From: Stagonosporopsis chrysanthemi
Taxonomy: Eukaryota; Ascomycota; Dothideomycetes; Pleosporales; Didymellaceae
NCBI GenBank assembly: GCA_022560025.1
Contig: JAFISE010000060.1
Span: 62,001-126,000, forward strand
DNA: 64,000 nt
Direction of reading: 5' to 3'
In this document: positions 44,007-57,162 of the stretch, in pieces
How positions within the stretch are numbered: position 1 is the first letter of the stretch
Layout: every line of letters starts with the position of its first letter
Notes under the pieces: model-generated
Seen by the model: only the letters and a program-made list of their open reading frames with translations
Database searches by the model: none
What the model was told of the DNA's origin: nothing
Position numbers and translations under genes: made by a program

Positions 44007-46104
44007 TTTGGCGGGATCGAAGCTAGCTTCAGAAGTGGGAATGATGAAGTCGTGTTGGTGTGTCGTGACAATCGCTGTGTTTCAGGTGATTGCAGATTCG
44101 TTGATGCGTTGCTCGTTTCGAAAAGGGGGCGGTGGTGAGGTGTTCAGAGCAGATCCAGCTGTCGGCAGGTGGGAAATGAGACTCCGAAGTTCTTCAAGAA
44201 CGTAAATTGATCCGCAAGGGAAGTTGGTCGCAAATTGACTCGCAAGCAAAGAATGTTATGACGTGTTGGTCTGCGTGTTGTTGGGTTGGTGACACAGGTG
44301 TTACGCGTGTCAGACCAGTCTGGAAGGCTCAACAAGCGTAGTATGCAGCAACGTGGGTCCAGGAGCAAGAAGTCGAGTTGGTCCAGCAAAGCCTTCAGGA
44401 GCTTTGAGTCTGAAAAGGTTGAGATGAAAGAGTGGAATTGGAGAGCTGTTGCAATGGTGTTAAACGAAGGTAAGGGGTGAGGGAGCTTGATGTAGTAGGT
44501 CGGATGCAGCCTGCATTCGCGACGAACGACGGATGTTTAAGGATGCGTGTCGCAGGTGATACACCCGTGCGCAATATGTCCCAGGTGCTTCATGTCCGGG
44601 TCGGACCCTGCGCTTGCTATCCCCTCACAGCTCCACGGCTGGGGTGCATCCTGGTTGTTTGATCTGCGTTAAAAAACAAGCGTAGCTCTGCCGCGGAATG
44701 ATGAAGGCCGCATGCTGTTTGCCTGCTCCAGACCAAAGCTCCCTCACTGGACGGACTCTAGGACGCGTAGCAGATTGAGCAGAGACGCGGTAATTGCGAG
44801 CGTTGAGGTGGACGTTTGTCCGCTAACTTTGTGGTGCCGGACTTGAGTTCTGAAGCAACGCGTCGGTCTTCGTCATGCGTGTGATGGTGTCGGCGACCAC
44901 TCATCATTCCTCACCCATCTCCGCAAACCTCATCAACACGATCGTCTTAAAGTCAACGGATCGGCCGAGCAGCTGCAACCTGCGGTGCATTTGACTCCCT
45001 TGTAACGCAGCAGCATTGCTAGTGAGCCCAGGGGTCAGCAGCTGACAATTCCGTTCCGATTGCCGTCCACACGCTCACAGGCAAGCCCAGCACATGAAGC
45101 CCATAACGTCGCCGGAGTACCCTCGTTGTCTCAACACCACTGCTACCGTGCAGCTGAGTATGTTTGAAGAGCTTCTTGCGACAAGCGATGCCTTCTGGAA
45201 TGGGTGATGGCGTACGCCGCGCCTGTCTGAAAATGCACCAGCGTTTCAGGTTGTGGTGCACATGGATGCTTGATCATCGACCATTATTTGTGGCGGCATC
45301 GTTTACGATGAGCAAGCTGGTAGGAGGACTGGAGCGAGCGAGGGGCGAAGGCGTTGGTGGCTGCGTGAATCGAAGATGAAGGCGTGGGTTCTGAAGCAAT
45401 GCTGCCTCCGCCAGTCAATCCAAATCTGTGAGGAAGCCACAACGGCTGCGGAGCAGCAACAACAGACACGACACGCACCGCGAGTGCATTTTCCGCAATA
45501 AGATGCTCTCTTAGGATTCCGCAATGCGGCGAGTCAAGAATTGAAAGAATCGCTACACAACGTGACGCCGCCGCTATGCTATGCTATTTCAGTTTGCCAA
45601 TCCACCACTATCCCCAAACCATCGCCTCATCATGCTCCTCTTGCTTCCCATGTTGCCAAATCGACCTATACAAAAGTCTAGTCTATCCTGTAATGTGCGA
45701 CAAGTCTACATGCCATAGCGCACCTCTTATGTGTTGGGGTAATGCCGGGAAATACTATTCTAGGCCGTGCCAAACGTTCATGCAACATTGTTCGTACCAG
45801 CTATCCCTGCCCCCATCGCCTGTTCTGAGAATCGCTTTGGAGGGTTCTCTGTTCGTTTGTCATGCTGTTCCTGGATATGTACAAGTCGGGCCCGAAAATT
45901 TGAGCAGGTTCAGGAGTGTGCTATACGTAGCTCCAATGCGCAAAGATTGCCCTGCGTGAAAAAAGATCGACCAGATGCTGCCGAGCGTGCAGATTACGTT
46001 TTCGTATAAAGTGTTCAGAAGGAATGGTATGTCCAACCACGATAGCTCGTTGTGAAACTCTTTCATGCGATCGGTATCCGTGCCTGGTCCGCACGCGTAT
46101 GTAA
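44007..46104. other. Gene-poor stretch, 2.1 kb
   Basis: From the start of the small serine-rich gene to the CCH1 stop. Short frames exist on both strands (for example 45576-45959 plus) but none has recognisable protein features, and no tRNA, repeat or AT-rich block is seen. It presumably includes the promoter of the small gene and the CCH1 3' UTR. Confidence 0.5.
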
Positions 46105-49100
46105 CTATTGTCCTGGCCGTCGCGTCGTAAAGCTCCTGCGAATACTCTCACCCCAGGCAGAGCTGTCGAGGACTTCGAGTACTTCGGCAGCACTGACAGA
46201 GCTGTTGGCTCTGCTGCGAGTATCTGTTGGTGCAAGTTGCTCCTCGAGCGGGCTTGGTGGCCGACTAACGGCAAGGGCTGATGCAAAATGCCAGTCCGCG
46301 TCGGCGGGTGGCGAGAACGGCGATACTCGTGGTGATGATGGCGACAATGGCCCACCGCGGGTTGGCGAGCCTGTGGGTGTCATCTGAATCGAGTTTGGGC
46401 GGCTATGCATCGACGTATCTAAACTTGGGATCGAGCGAACGCTACCTCCCGAAAGACGATCTGCAGAGTGCAGATCCGTTGGTGAGAATAATGGGCTACC
46501 TGCAGGAGATTGCTGACCGCGCTGCGCGTTGGTAATGTCCTCGTCGTCGACAAAGATTTCGGGCACGTTGAATGTTGGCATTGTCGCCATTCGCCCTTGC
46601 TTCTTCTGCTCCATCGCGCGACGGAATCTACGTGCCCAGTATAATGTGTCGAAGAAGCCAACGACAACGTTGCGCCTGACAGCCTCTTCAACACGCTGCA
46701 GGCGAGCCCTGCGTCGTAAGAATTCTTCGAGCCTAGAACATTATCAGAACAAGTACGATGGTTGAAGCCAGAACAAGCACGTACCTCAAGCTCTTGTTGT
46801 CGTTGATGACCTTGTGGTGGGCAAGGATCATGAGCAGGGAAGTGAACTGTATGCCTCTGTCCGGGTCACTTGATACAAGTACCTCCTCATAGAAAGTGTT
46901 CATACGTTTCCTTCTGCGTTGAATCTCGAAAATTGGGAGTTCTGCAAGACGACGATTCAGCTTACCAATATCGATCTCCGGCGACGGTTCACGACCTCCA
47001 AGGTTGAGATTGGATGCGCGGCGCGATGTTATTGCACAATCTTCGATCAACCGACCGACTGTGAAGTCGCCGTCATAGATACGCATTTCGAAGATGCCAG
47101 AAAGTTCCTGCGCACGTCAGTTGGTACCACGACGTAGCGCTGAGAGTACTTACACCCAAGAGCCTTGGGAAGACGTCTCTCGAAATGTAGCCTGTTCCGT
47201 TGGGATCGAACTCAGCCCAGGCTTGCTTGAAGCGTCTGATCTCTTCCCGGCTGATGACTGATAGCCCACTGCTGCGCTGATACACGTAACTGAAGCTCTC
47301 GTATATGAGCGACACAAACAGATTGACGAAGATGTACATGCTAAGAATGTTCCAGCTGATGAAAAGCGTTCTTGCCCACTCGGGGCTACCGCAGTCACTC
47401 TCAAAATACCTTTCTCCCTCCGTACAATAAGGCTTGTCAACGGAGGCAAAGTCTTCCATCATCTCGTTCCAACCCTCACCCATACTCATGGTGAAGAGGA
47501 AGATGAGAGCTTTAGGTACTGTACGAAAGTTCTGGTTTGATGATTCGTTCGTGCCGAATCGGGTAAGACCGAAGGTTTGCGTGAGCGCGATGGAATACAC
47601 CAGAAACAGGACAAACCACGTCGCCAGCAAGTTTGCAATGGCTGCCAAACTAGCCGCTGCAGTCTTGAATAGCTGATCGAGTTGATTGTTGCGAGGGATG
47701 AGCATGAGAGCAATCGACACCAGAAACAACTTGTGCAGTTGGATGAATACCCTCTCATCGCGTCTAGCAAGAATGAGTATAGAGGTGGCAAATGTGCCAG
47801 AGACAGAGACCATTGAATAGACGTCCCACGAACTCTTACGGAACCGGTGCCACGTGAGGCCGATGATCCGGATGACCACGTTCGCAATAAATATGCAGGT
47901 CAAGGCGAGGAAGATATAGTCTGTTCAATTGTTAGTCTGCTGCCAGTGTCGAGACTTTATCATAGATTACCTCTTGCGATTTCCCAGCCTTCGTAACCTG
48001 GATACCATTCTAGACAGAGGAGGAGAACGTGCAAAAGGAGTGTTCCAGTGATGAAACGTTGCCAATTGCCCGTCTTGCGGACGGCTCGACGATAACACCA
48101 CTCCTCCCACGACTCGCGCTGCCTTGTCGAGGAAGGGCGCTTTGATGGCGAAACTTGTCGAAGAAGCTTGCGTAATTCCAGCCAAGACCGCTGGTCGGTA
48201 GTGAGAAAAGCTACTCCAGTCTGTTCTGTGTAGTTGCGCATGAAGACCGAAATAAAAAGCGTCAAGACGAAGACTGCGCCAAGCAAGTTGAAGATGATGA
48301 AGAAGACACCATTGCCTCTGCGGGCGAAGTCTTTAGGCTGTGTGTCGACACCAGTGATAGCCATACTTGCAAACAAAAGATCTGTCCAGCCTTCCTGCGA
48401 CACAATTTGGAAGAGGATGAACAGGGAATTCCCAAAGTTGTCGAAGTCGTAGTAGGGATTTGCAGCTTGGCGTGGGGCCAGAACATCCCAGTCAAACGGC
48501 GAGCTGTTGTATTCTCCAACACAATCTTTAAGGTTGGCAGAGCCGAAGTCGCCGTCGTTGCAGGTCTGCAATTGTCCGACAAAGAGATTCAGCCCGTAGA
48601 TAGCGAAGGGGATCAACAAGCTGAGAGATACAAATGCAGCCTGGCCACAGTTAGAGGGGCGATGAAAAGGTCAGACAACAACCTACCGAGAAGAGCTTCC
48701 ACCAGCCCCGAACTATCAGAGAATGGAAATGATCGCGGGTGCTGTCGCTGACGTTGAGCAATCGAAGCGCTCTCAATGCCTTGAAAGCACCAACAGTCCT
48801 TGTGATCTGCCCTTCGTTGAGTAGCGACGTAGCAACATTGACCCATAGAGTTACCAGCACTACACCGTCGATGAAGCCCCATGAGCCACGGAAGTAGGCA
48901 TTGGGTGTCCAGAAGAATCCGTCTGCAACGACCTTGACAAGCGCCTCGAAAGTGAACAGAATAGCAAAACCCATGTCAGTCCACACAAACCAGTTCCTAA
49001 CGCTGAATTCGTGTTTCAGGAAATATTCCCGTTGATATAGAGGCGTAGTGATGCAGGCCAGAAGTACCATGGCAATGATAGCAGCGTAAACGAATGCTGA

Positions 49101-50369
49101 GAAAGCGTACCATATTGGGACTGATGGTGCCAATCCCTCAATGCGGTCGCCGCCACGACCTGGCCCTACGACTCGCTGGCAGATCTTGCGAATAGGATTG
49201 CTCGGCCTAAATATGAACAAGGAAACATTGTAGTTAGGGTGATTTCGCAGGTATTCTCGCTGAGCCTTCTTTCGTCTCTCTGTAGCAGAAACTACCTCCT
49301 TGGCCATTTTTCTTGGGTCCAGTTCTTCGTATGCGCGACCGTAGTCAAGGGGGGCGTAGAAGGGGTTAGGCTCCCTATGGACCGTCTTCCGTATGAGTCG
49401 CTGCCATACAGTGGACATGGTGCCCGACCCGACGATCGTTTTTGCAGGCCGAATGCCAGGACGGGGTTCTTCTTCGCGTAGCGATCCATGCTCGTCCCTT
49501 TCATCAAGGAAGTCACGGACAACAGCATCCTTGAGCAGCATTTCCGCAGCGGCGGAACCATAGTCGAGCGGATCCCTGCGGTTTGCGTGTCCAAGCTTGA
49601 ATATTGAGGAAAGTGATAAGTTGCTTATACATGTCAGCTGATGTTTCGAGAGAGTCAACGATTGCTTACCCATAAGACGAGTTAAGTCCTTGCTCTTTCT
49701 GCTGAAGAAACGCTTTGACTTGTTGTAATCGTTTCTCGTCCTCGGAGACATCGAAGCTTTCTTGAATGACAGCAATGAACATATTGAGGACGATGACTGG
49801 TTAAGGTTAGCTAAGCTGAGAAGAACCATCAGTACACTTACGATTTGCGAATATGAACCAAAGGATACAAAAAGACGCGCCTATCCAAGCGGTGCCGAAC
49901 GCTTTCTGGTGCCCAGTCACAGAGTACATGATCTCAGTCCAGTTTTCACTGGAGAATATGATGTACATGCCAATGAATGAATTCCAGATGTCATTGAAAG
50001 GTACGCGAACCGTTTCGCCATCATCCGTCTCAGGTATCTCGCCACGAAAGAGCTGAGATGCGAAGATGGATGCCAGAAAAGTGAGGAGGAACACAAACAC
50101 GATAAGGTTGAGCAGACCGCCAACATTACCGAAAACGATCATCTGGGTATTTGTCAGTAAGGCTCAGACTCGTTGGAAAGTTTCGGTGTTGGGGAGTGGG
50201 GGGGGGACGGGGGGGGGGGGGGGGGGGGAGACCACGGGCCCCCGGGTAAGAGAAAAAAACGGAACAAATCGATAAACCCTGAAATACTAGAAAATCCAAA
50301 AACACCCACAGCNNNNNNNNNNAGCCGGATCGCAGAATAGAAGGTGTGTGTTGAGTTGGGGGGGTGGGT

Positions 50370-50438
<69 letters not shown>

Positions 50439-53206
50439 CTGACAATGAGATCCCGGGTCACAGGAACAGCTAGAACAACGCGATAGACTCGCATAATCTG
50501 GAATATGCTCAACCACGCATAGGCTCTTCCGCCATGGGAATGCTTAATGGCCGGTATTTGAATGACAGATGTGATTATTGCCATCGTTAAGTCAGTCCAG
50601 TTGCGCTTACTTCGGAAGAAGTGCCTCCAATCCACGATAAACCGAACCAGTATCTCGGCAAGCAATATCAGTGTAATGATACTTTCGGTCACGTCGATGA
50701 AACTCCGTCGGAAGTTGCTCATGCCGGCGCTTTTCATCATCTGAGCGACGAGACCGAAAGCAATGACGAGAACCCATATACCAGAAGTTTTGTCGTACAT
50801 TCGCTTTAAGCCACTGACACGCTGATTAGCTTGTTCTTTCTCGGAGTCTTCCTCAATGATTTTTTCGCCCGTAAAAGCACTAGTCTTGCTTTCTTCGCGG
50901 ATAATCTGAAATGTCGAGGTGATGACCGCGATCAAAAGCGATACGAGCCACAAACTGAGAATCAATATGCCAATGATGAAGAACAACGAGCTGACAAGAT
51001 AGTCGGTATCGGAAACGGTGTAGAGCAGGTCGGACCAGGTGTTGGATGACATGATGACAAAGACCAACTCGAGAGACTGCAGCACGTTGTCGAAGCTCTG
51101 TGTGCCGTTGTATGGATTGTCATCTTCGACACAGACCGAGTTCACGGGACACAAGAACCCCTTGCCGTGTTTAGGGCCAGCTGGCCGGCCTGGGGCAGGT
51201 AGATAGCCTTCAGGCACAAGGAAGCCTGAATCATTCCTGCTCAGTTGACCGCCGCAGAATTGATCAGAGTTGGTGAAGGTCTGAGTGGGGTCGGCCGGAT
51301 CGGTCCATACGCAGTTTCTTCGCAGACTAGACTTGAAACTTTGCACGCCGACAATTGAGAACAAAAGCCAGAAGAATCCAATCAAGAAAGCCACGTTCAA
51401 GAGCAGGGGAGCGGCTTTCTTCAAACTTCTCAATATTACCTATTCTCTCGTTAGATGTAGATCTGATGCTTGAATATAAGGACATACCGAAGTACCGCTT
51501 GTGAGGTTCAGAAGGCGAATAATGCGTAGACAACTGAGCATCTGAAAGACTAGAATGACACGGGTGTTTTTGATGTTGAGAGCACCCAGGAGTAATGCAA
51601 TCCAGAAGGAGACGACAGCGACAAAGTCTGTGCGATTGAAGGAATGTCGAAGATACGCTCGATGCGCCAGACGTATACGTTGTCGCTCGCGCGAGTCGCT
51701 CGGGCTGACCTCGGGATGCATCTGGGCTGTCGTGAAGGTCCGAAGAACAGAAGGCTGTTGGGGGCCACCCAAAGTCGTGTCAGTTTTGGTACCACCCCGT
51801 CGTTGAGACGGCTGCCTTTGCGGTCCACCAAAAAGCTGATTGGCTTTGGTAAGAACGGCTTCTCGTAATCCAACCTGCCTGTTGATTGTACTGTACTCGA
51901 CAGGATTGATAATGAAGCCAGAGACAATGATTCGGATGATGGCCTCAATGGTATAAACGGTGAACAGGCCGAGCAAGACCCAATCAATGACCGAAAATCC
52001 ATCCAACCCTTTCACATGGCCCGGTTCGTACTCAGCTTTGCTTCTTGCATCGACGGCTAAAAGGACTGTCTGCACGATGATGAGAACAAGCAGTATCGGC
52101 TCAAGGACCGGGTGCACAAGGATGTCGCTCAGCTTCAGTCGCAGCGTGCTGTCGGCAGGAAAGATACCAAGACTCTTGCCACGGAAGGGGTTTGAAGGTT
52201 TGTGCCATTGTACGCTTGGCCTACGAGAACGTATGATGGGCGAGGGAGGTTTCTCGATTGGGGTTCTGGGCCCGGGCGAAGAAGGACCATCAGTCATGTA
52301 TTCAGGCAACGCTGTCAAGGAGGTGGGGCGTTGCGCTTGATGCAAGGTGGACTTCCTCTGGATATGGCGCTCGGCTACGTCTGAATCGTTGGTGACGTTG
52401 ACAACACGCTGAGACATGTTCCGGACAATGGTTCCGGCGCGATGCAGCGGCGATCCAAGGGTGCCAGGTGAGAGCGAACGGGACCTGCCTCGCGATGGAC
52501 TGAGACCTGTCGCACTTTCCGCCTGACCTACATCACCGCTGTATCCCCCTCCTGGCGACGTGCCACCAGGACTGAGGAACTGTACACTCTGGAAACTGGA
52601 ACGCTCCACTGACCCTGGAGATATGTTGTTCGCAGCGCCACTGATAGGCTGCAAATGGCGCGCATCCGTCAGCCGTGCTGTGTCGTCGTCCATGTCCACG
52701 GAGGCGAAATAGCCATGATCCTCAGAGGGCCCCCGTTGCGCGTACGGGCCCTGGTTGTAGGGATGGTAAGACTGCTGGGACGACGCGGGTGTAGGGACTA
52801 TGGGCGACAGCGGCGGTGATGTGTCGCCCTGGAAGTTCATGTCCATGCCGAAGCCGATGGCGGCCTGGAAGGCGCCTGCATCAATGGGCGAGTCGACGCC
52901 ATCGTCTTCGACCCTGCGTATTCCACTCTGGCCAGCTGCGGCGCTCGTGTTCAGCTGTGGTTGCCGTGTGGGGCTTGGCGACACTTCAGCTATGGGCGCA
53001 TACTCTGGCGAGCGGTACTGGCCTGTGGCTATCCCTCCCGTCTGCCTCAGCAGATTGCGCCCACGGTCACTGAGAGTGCGGCGGTGCTGTTGCGGCGCGG
53101 GCGCGGGCGCGGGCGCATCGTGGTCGTCCGGCGGGCGGTTGAGGTCTTGCAGCGGTATCGATTGCTGTGTCTGGGTCCGACGGTGCGTGTGGTCGGGGTA
53201 GGACAT
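46105..53206 (-). CDS. CCH1: Cch1 voltage-gated calcium channel alpha subunit
   Basis: High-affinity plasma-membrane Ca2+ channel acting with Mid1 in stress and mating. Nine exons: 51488-53206, 50444-51439, 49842-50142, 49670-49796, 48687-49623, 47971-48640, 47154-47920, 46785-47107 and 46105-46732, giving 2155 residues. A long disordered N-terminus precedes four six-helix repeats. Pore-loop lines are VIMSSNTWSDLLY (I), IIFSSENWTEIMY (II), QIVSQEGWTDLLF (III) and TMSMGEGWNEMME (IV), so the selectivity positions read N/E/E/E. An EF-hand-like stretch (FDPNGTGYISRDVF) follows repeat IV, then a basic helix and a disordered tail. Eight introns: seven are 45-52 nt, but the second (50143-50443) is 301 nt and contains a 10-N gap and poly-G/C runs. 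Coding sequence on either side of it joins in frame (PVTRDLI / MIVFGNVGG). Confidence 0.94.
50143..50443. other. Intron with assembly gap and homopolymer tracts
   Basis: Second intron of CCH1. On the plus strand it contains a G-rich run (about 50193-50228), N at 50313-50322, and a further run of about 69 G ending at 50438, next to the donor. The donor on the coding strand is GTCAGC, weaker than the GTAxGT used elsewhere. Length and composition are unlike the other introns of the gene, and an assembly or gap-filling artefact is the likeliest reason. Confidence 0.8.
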
Positions 53207-54472
53207 TGAAGCTCGTGGTGCGGGTGCGCAGCTCCCAACGGGGCGTCCGGCCGCTGTTCAGCTGGTAACCACTATCGCGTGCACATGGAGGTCGAAAACG
53301 GCGGACTGGCGAGCGTGGCGGCGGTAGTAATGGGCAGGCAACGTCGGCGAATGTGTGTGCAGACGGCCATGCGGTTGCTAGGTGTTGCTGGTTGGGTTGG
53401 GGGTCTGCAGGCCAGGAAGCTGCAAAAGATGCAGGATAGCGGCTTGTGCCAGCTCGGAGTGGATATACGCGTCCAGGGCCGCCGCAGGGCGTGCTAGGAG
53501 CTGGGAGCTAGGACAGGTAGGGCTGGCTGCCCGGCACAGGAACGGGACTGAACGCGTGTATATTTAGCTCAACGCCCGCAGCTGTCAGCGCTGGTAACGG
53601 TGAATTGCTCAGCGGCCGTCGAGGCACCGAGGCACTCTGTACATGCGTGTGCACCTGCTGCTGCACCTGCTGCTACACCTGGGCTCATGCTGTCCTGTTC
53701 GCGTTGCACCCACGCGGCTCCTCAGCCACCCAACGCTTTCCACGCTGCTCGTTGCAGCGGAAGCCCTCTCACGGTTCTCCCTCTGGCAAATGCGATGCTC
53801 CCCGGTCAGCCGCATTGGTTTCAGCCACACTTGCTGCACGCACTGACAGCCTTGCTCGGATCATAAGCCTTGGAGCTGTTCTTTCTTGGGAAGCAGACGG
53901 ACTGAATTTGGTCCAGCTTGATCTGAACATCTAACACAATGCATTGCTATGCTTCAAGACGGACGATCCAACCACTGCCAGCTTCTGACTGCCTCGCATT
54001 TTGCTGTGACTGCCTCACATCTTGCTGTGACTGCCTCACATCTTGCTGTGGCTGCCTCGCCTCACATTTCGCTGAATCCCTCCAGCACGACTAGTAATAA
54101 TGCAACGCACAAACGGCCGAGGAGCCACCACGACACGTCAGGAATGGGCCATTCCGGGCGTGCAAGACAACATTGGGCGGAGATCTGCCGCGGGTTGGCC
54201 ACCGGCCGTGACGTGAAGGGAGGCTGCAAGGCACTAATGTCCCGATTAGGAACCCCCGATCTCAGTTGGCCGCAATTCTAGCTAGGCGCGCCCTCGTCTT
54301 CACCACTCCACGCCCTCCACACCCACCACATCGCGCTGCCCAGCGCCCACGTGCCATTTTTCGAGCCCACATACCTCCGCTCCCGCCCAAAATATCGCAC
54401 CTGCTTCCTGCATTGCTGCTTGCGACTGCATCACGCCCTTGGAACGCGTCGCCAACGGCACGCTCCACCACG
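53207..54472. promoter_or_regulatory. Divergent promoter region CCH1 / PHD gene
   Basis: 1266 bases between the divergent starts. It holds CTG/CACCTG-rich stretches near 53650 and a 21-base tandem repeat array at 53986-54069. No gene is recognised inside. Confidence 0.5.
53986..54069 (+). repeat. 21-base tandem repeat, four copies
   Basis: Copies start at 53986, 54007, 54028 and 54049. The middle two are identical (TGACTGCCTCACATCTTGCT plus G); the outer two differ at a few positions. The array sits about 400 bases upstream of the PHD gene start. Confidence 0.9.
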
Positions 54473-57162
54473 ATGCCTGCCCGCAAGCGTGCCGCGAGCG
54501 AGATGGAGGTGGACGAGCATGTCGAGACACCGAGCACACTGCACAGACTACGCAACATGTGGCAGTTTGCCAATCTCGCACAATACATTGCCATATTTGG
54601 CGACGCAGTCAAAATCGACAAGGACTTCGACATCGAGGTACGCCCGCCACGCGCCAAACGCTTCTGCCGATGCGCCGAGCACCATTCTGATGGAATGAGG
54701 ACTTATGGAGATGCAGGAACTTGAGTCCGAGAGTCTGAAGCCCGGACCGTCCGAGAAGCTCGCGCAGATCGGCCTGGCGCTTCTGAAGCATGTGTCGTCA
54801 CACAAGGGTCTAACGTACGATGCCCGTATACTGCCATCTTTTCACCTCTAATTCAACTCAGACCCGCCATCTTCGACGAATACACACGACGTCAATTTGT
54901 TGCTAAAGCGCCCGAGCGGAATCCCTTCGGCGAGGACGAGGAACCCAACAAGTTTGACGACTTCGACATCTTCGCCAAGATCCGCGTACTGCAACAACTC
55001 TCGATATGGACGCTGAACAACCCCAACTCAATCCGAGAGAGACTGGCCGCTCCAGACAGCGAGCAGACGTTATGGGTGTGTATCGAACATGGACGTGGAC
55101 CTGACAATTGCTGACTGCAGTGCTAGCGCATGGAGCCCACCGGCTGGGACTCTCAAGACAGGGTTCTGTTTGTGCTTGACGACAACCGCATGTATCGCCG
55201 AACCGACCCACCTGCTCCTGCGCCTCCGCAAAGGGCCAAAGCCAAGCCCAAGCCGAAGGCAAAGAAGTCAAGAGGCACCCGTGCCAGCAAACGTCAGAAA
55301 CAGGAGACATCCGAACTTGAAGATGAGGCGGAAGATGAAAAGGTCGCAGCTGTGCAAGAGCCCGAAGTCATCGAAGAGGACGGTCTTGGTGGTATGAAGT
55401 GGGAATGCCTTTGTATCACACTGGAGGATTACCGTGACTATCTAAGCAGCATCCGCAAGAGCCGCGACCCAAATGAGAAGATACTGTACAAGCGTATTGA
55501 AGAAGAGGTTATACCTGTCATGGAAGGATTGGCTGAAGAGCAGGCTCGAAAACAAGCTCGCAAGGCAAGGGAACTCGAAAACTTGCAGAAGCTTGCCACG
55601 GCAAAGCGCTCTTCTCGCATCTCGGCTAGGGTAGAGAAACAAAAGGAGATCGAAGAAGTGGAAGCCGCTGAACGCAAGAGACGGGAGGAACTTGAAATGG
55701 CCCAAGCCGAACTTGCCAAGCAAAAGAAGCTGGAAGATGTATGCAGCCCAACTGCGAAGCCTGTCCTGATACTAACATGTTGCAGGCGCACGATTCACGC
55801 CGCATGACAAGAGAGCAGCGACTCCGGGAACGCGAGACTGCAAAGATCCTAAAGGAAGAAGAACTCCGAAAACTGCAGGAGAACGAGCAGAAGCTTGCCT
55901 CCAACAATGCTAGACTCTCCGAACGACACCTCAAAGCCATGATGAAGCAGCATGAGGCAGACCTGAAGAGACTCAACGAGGAGGAAGACTGGTTCTTCGA
56001 CTGTGAAAAGTGTGGCGTTTACGGGTCGAATCTCAACGACAATTCGCCGCAAGTGTCGTGCGAGAAATGCAGCGTATGGCAGCACCTCAGGTGTCATGGC
56101 ATCTCAGAGGAAGAGGAGGAGGATCCCAAGTTCGAATTTGTCTGCACGTCGTGCAAGCGCAAAGAAGAGGAAGCCAACCAGCCAAAACTGCCGCCGCTGA
56201 AACTACGAATGACTTCAGCTTCGCCAGCTTCGCAAGCGACCGGAGAAGAGGTCCCCACGCTGTCACGTCGCCTTGAGGCTGTTTCGATTCCTGCGCCACA
56301 CCCACCCCACTTCCAGCCCGCGCAGCCTTGGGTAGATGGACCTAGCCTGTCTCCTCGTGGTCAAGCTCTCGGTCCACCTGGCATACAAAATTCAGAGGCG
56401 GCCTATGGCTCACCCTCTCGAATCCCCGATGGGAGCTCATCGCCGATCCGGCAAAGGCCGGCTTCCTCGTCACGTCCAGCGGAGAGCTCGTTCAGGTCGA
56501 ACGGTATGGGATCCTCTCCGCCGCCCTTCAACTTGCCACAGGCACCTACAAGCCCGTTCAAGAGTATACGAATGCCTCTTCCTCAGCAGAATGGTGGTAC
56601 CTACGGTTCTTCGAATCCATTCGGTCCACCACAGCACACACCTGTGGCCCAAAGCTTTAATCAAAGTTTCAATCAGAGCTTCAGTCGCCCAGGCACGGCC
56701 ACCAAACCCGCCGGCTCCCCTGTGAAGCACTCCCCGGCCAACTCCCCGCGGCCCGCCAACGGTCTCCCAGCCGTCTACAACTTCAACAGCCCTCACTCGT
56801 CCTTCCCGCCCAGCTCCGCCCAACGCCCCTCCTTCTCGCCAATGAAACACAGCTCGCCAGCACCGATGCCGCACATGTCCTCGCCCGCCCCAGCACCGGT
56901 TCGCATCGCGCCCTCGCCCTCGCAAATGCCCGCAAAAATCCTCCCCGACGCCATCCCCGCGCCGTTGAAGCACGACGGCGCCAGACCAATGAGCAGCCAC
57001 GAAATGAGCGAGACGCCCATCTTCCCGCCTGTCAAGAGTCTCAACCCGGACTCTAGCCCGCAGATCCTCAGCCCGCCAGTCAAGAAGAGCAGTCCCGCGC
57101 CCGATAGGCATCGGCTTGCGCCTATGGGCGGGAACGAGCTGGGAAATGGCTCGCTTTCCTGA
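54473..57162 (+). CDS. Chromatin protein with DDT/WHIM-like N-terminus and PHD finger (RSF1/CECR2-like)
   Basis: Exons 54473-54637, 54717-54814, 54862-55075, 55127-55738 and 55786-57162 give 821 residues. The N-terminal part (LRNMWQFANLAQYIAIFGD, then LAQIGLALLKHVSSHKG and IFAKIRVLQQLSIWTLNNP) has the layout of DDT and WHIM1 motifs. EPTGWDSQDRVLFVLDDNRMYRR corresponds to the WHIM2/WAC-type GxDxxxxxYWxxD..R line, as in RSF1 and CECR2, accessory subunits of ISWI remodelers. A long charged coiled-coil follows (about 250-430), then a C4HC3 PHD finger at about 435-490 (CEKCGVYG ... CEKCSVWQHLRCHGI ... FVCTSCKRK), a type that can read histone H3 tails. The C-terminal 300 residues are proline/serine-rich and disordered. 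Function as an ISWI partner is inferred. Confidence 0.85.

Noticed and set aside
45576..45959. 127-codon plus-strand frame in the gene-poor stretch upstream of CCH1's 3' end
   Set aside because: Cysteine-rich by chance composition, no signal peptide or family match, no intron-exon logic.
50154..50516. Proline-rich open frames with unknown residues across the CCH1 gap
   Set aside because: Produced by translating poly-C runs and N; lies in an intron and in a likely assembly artefact.
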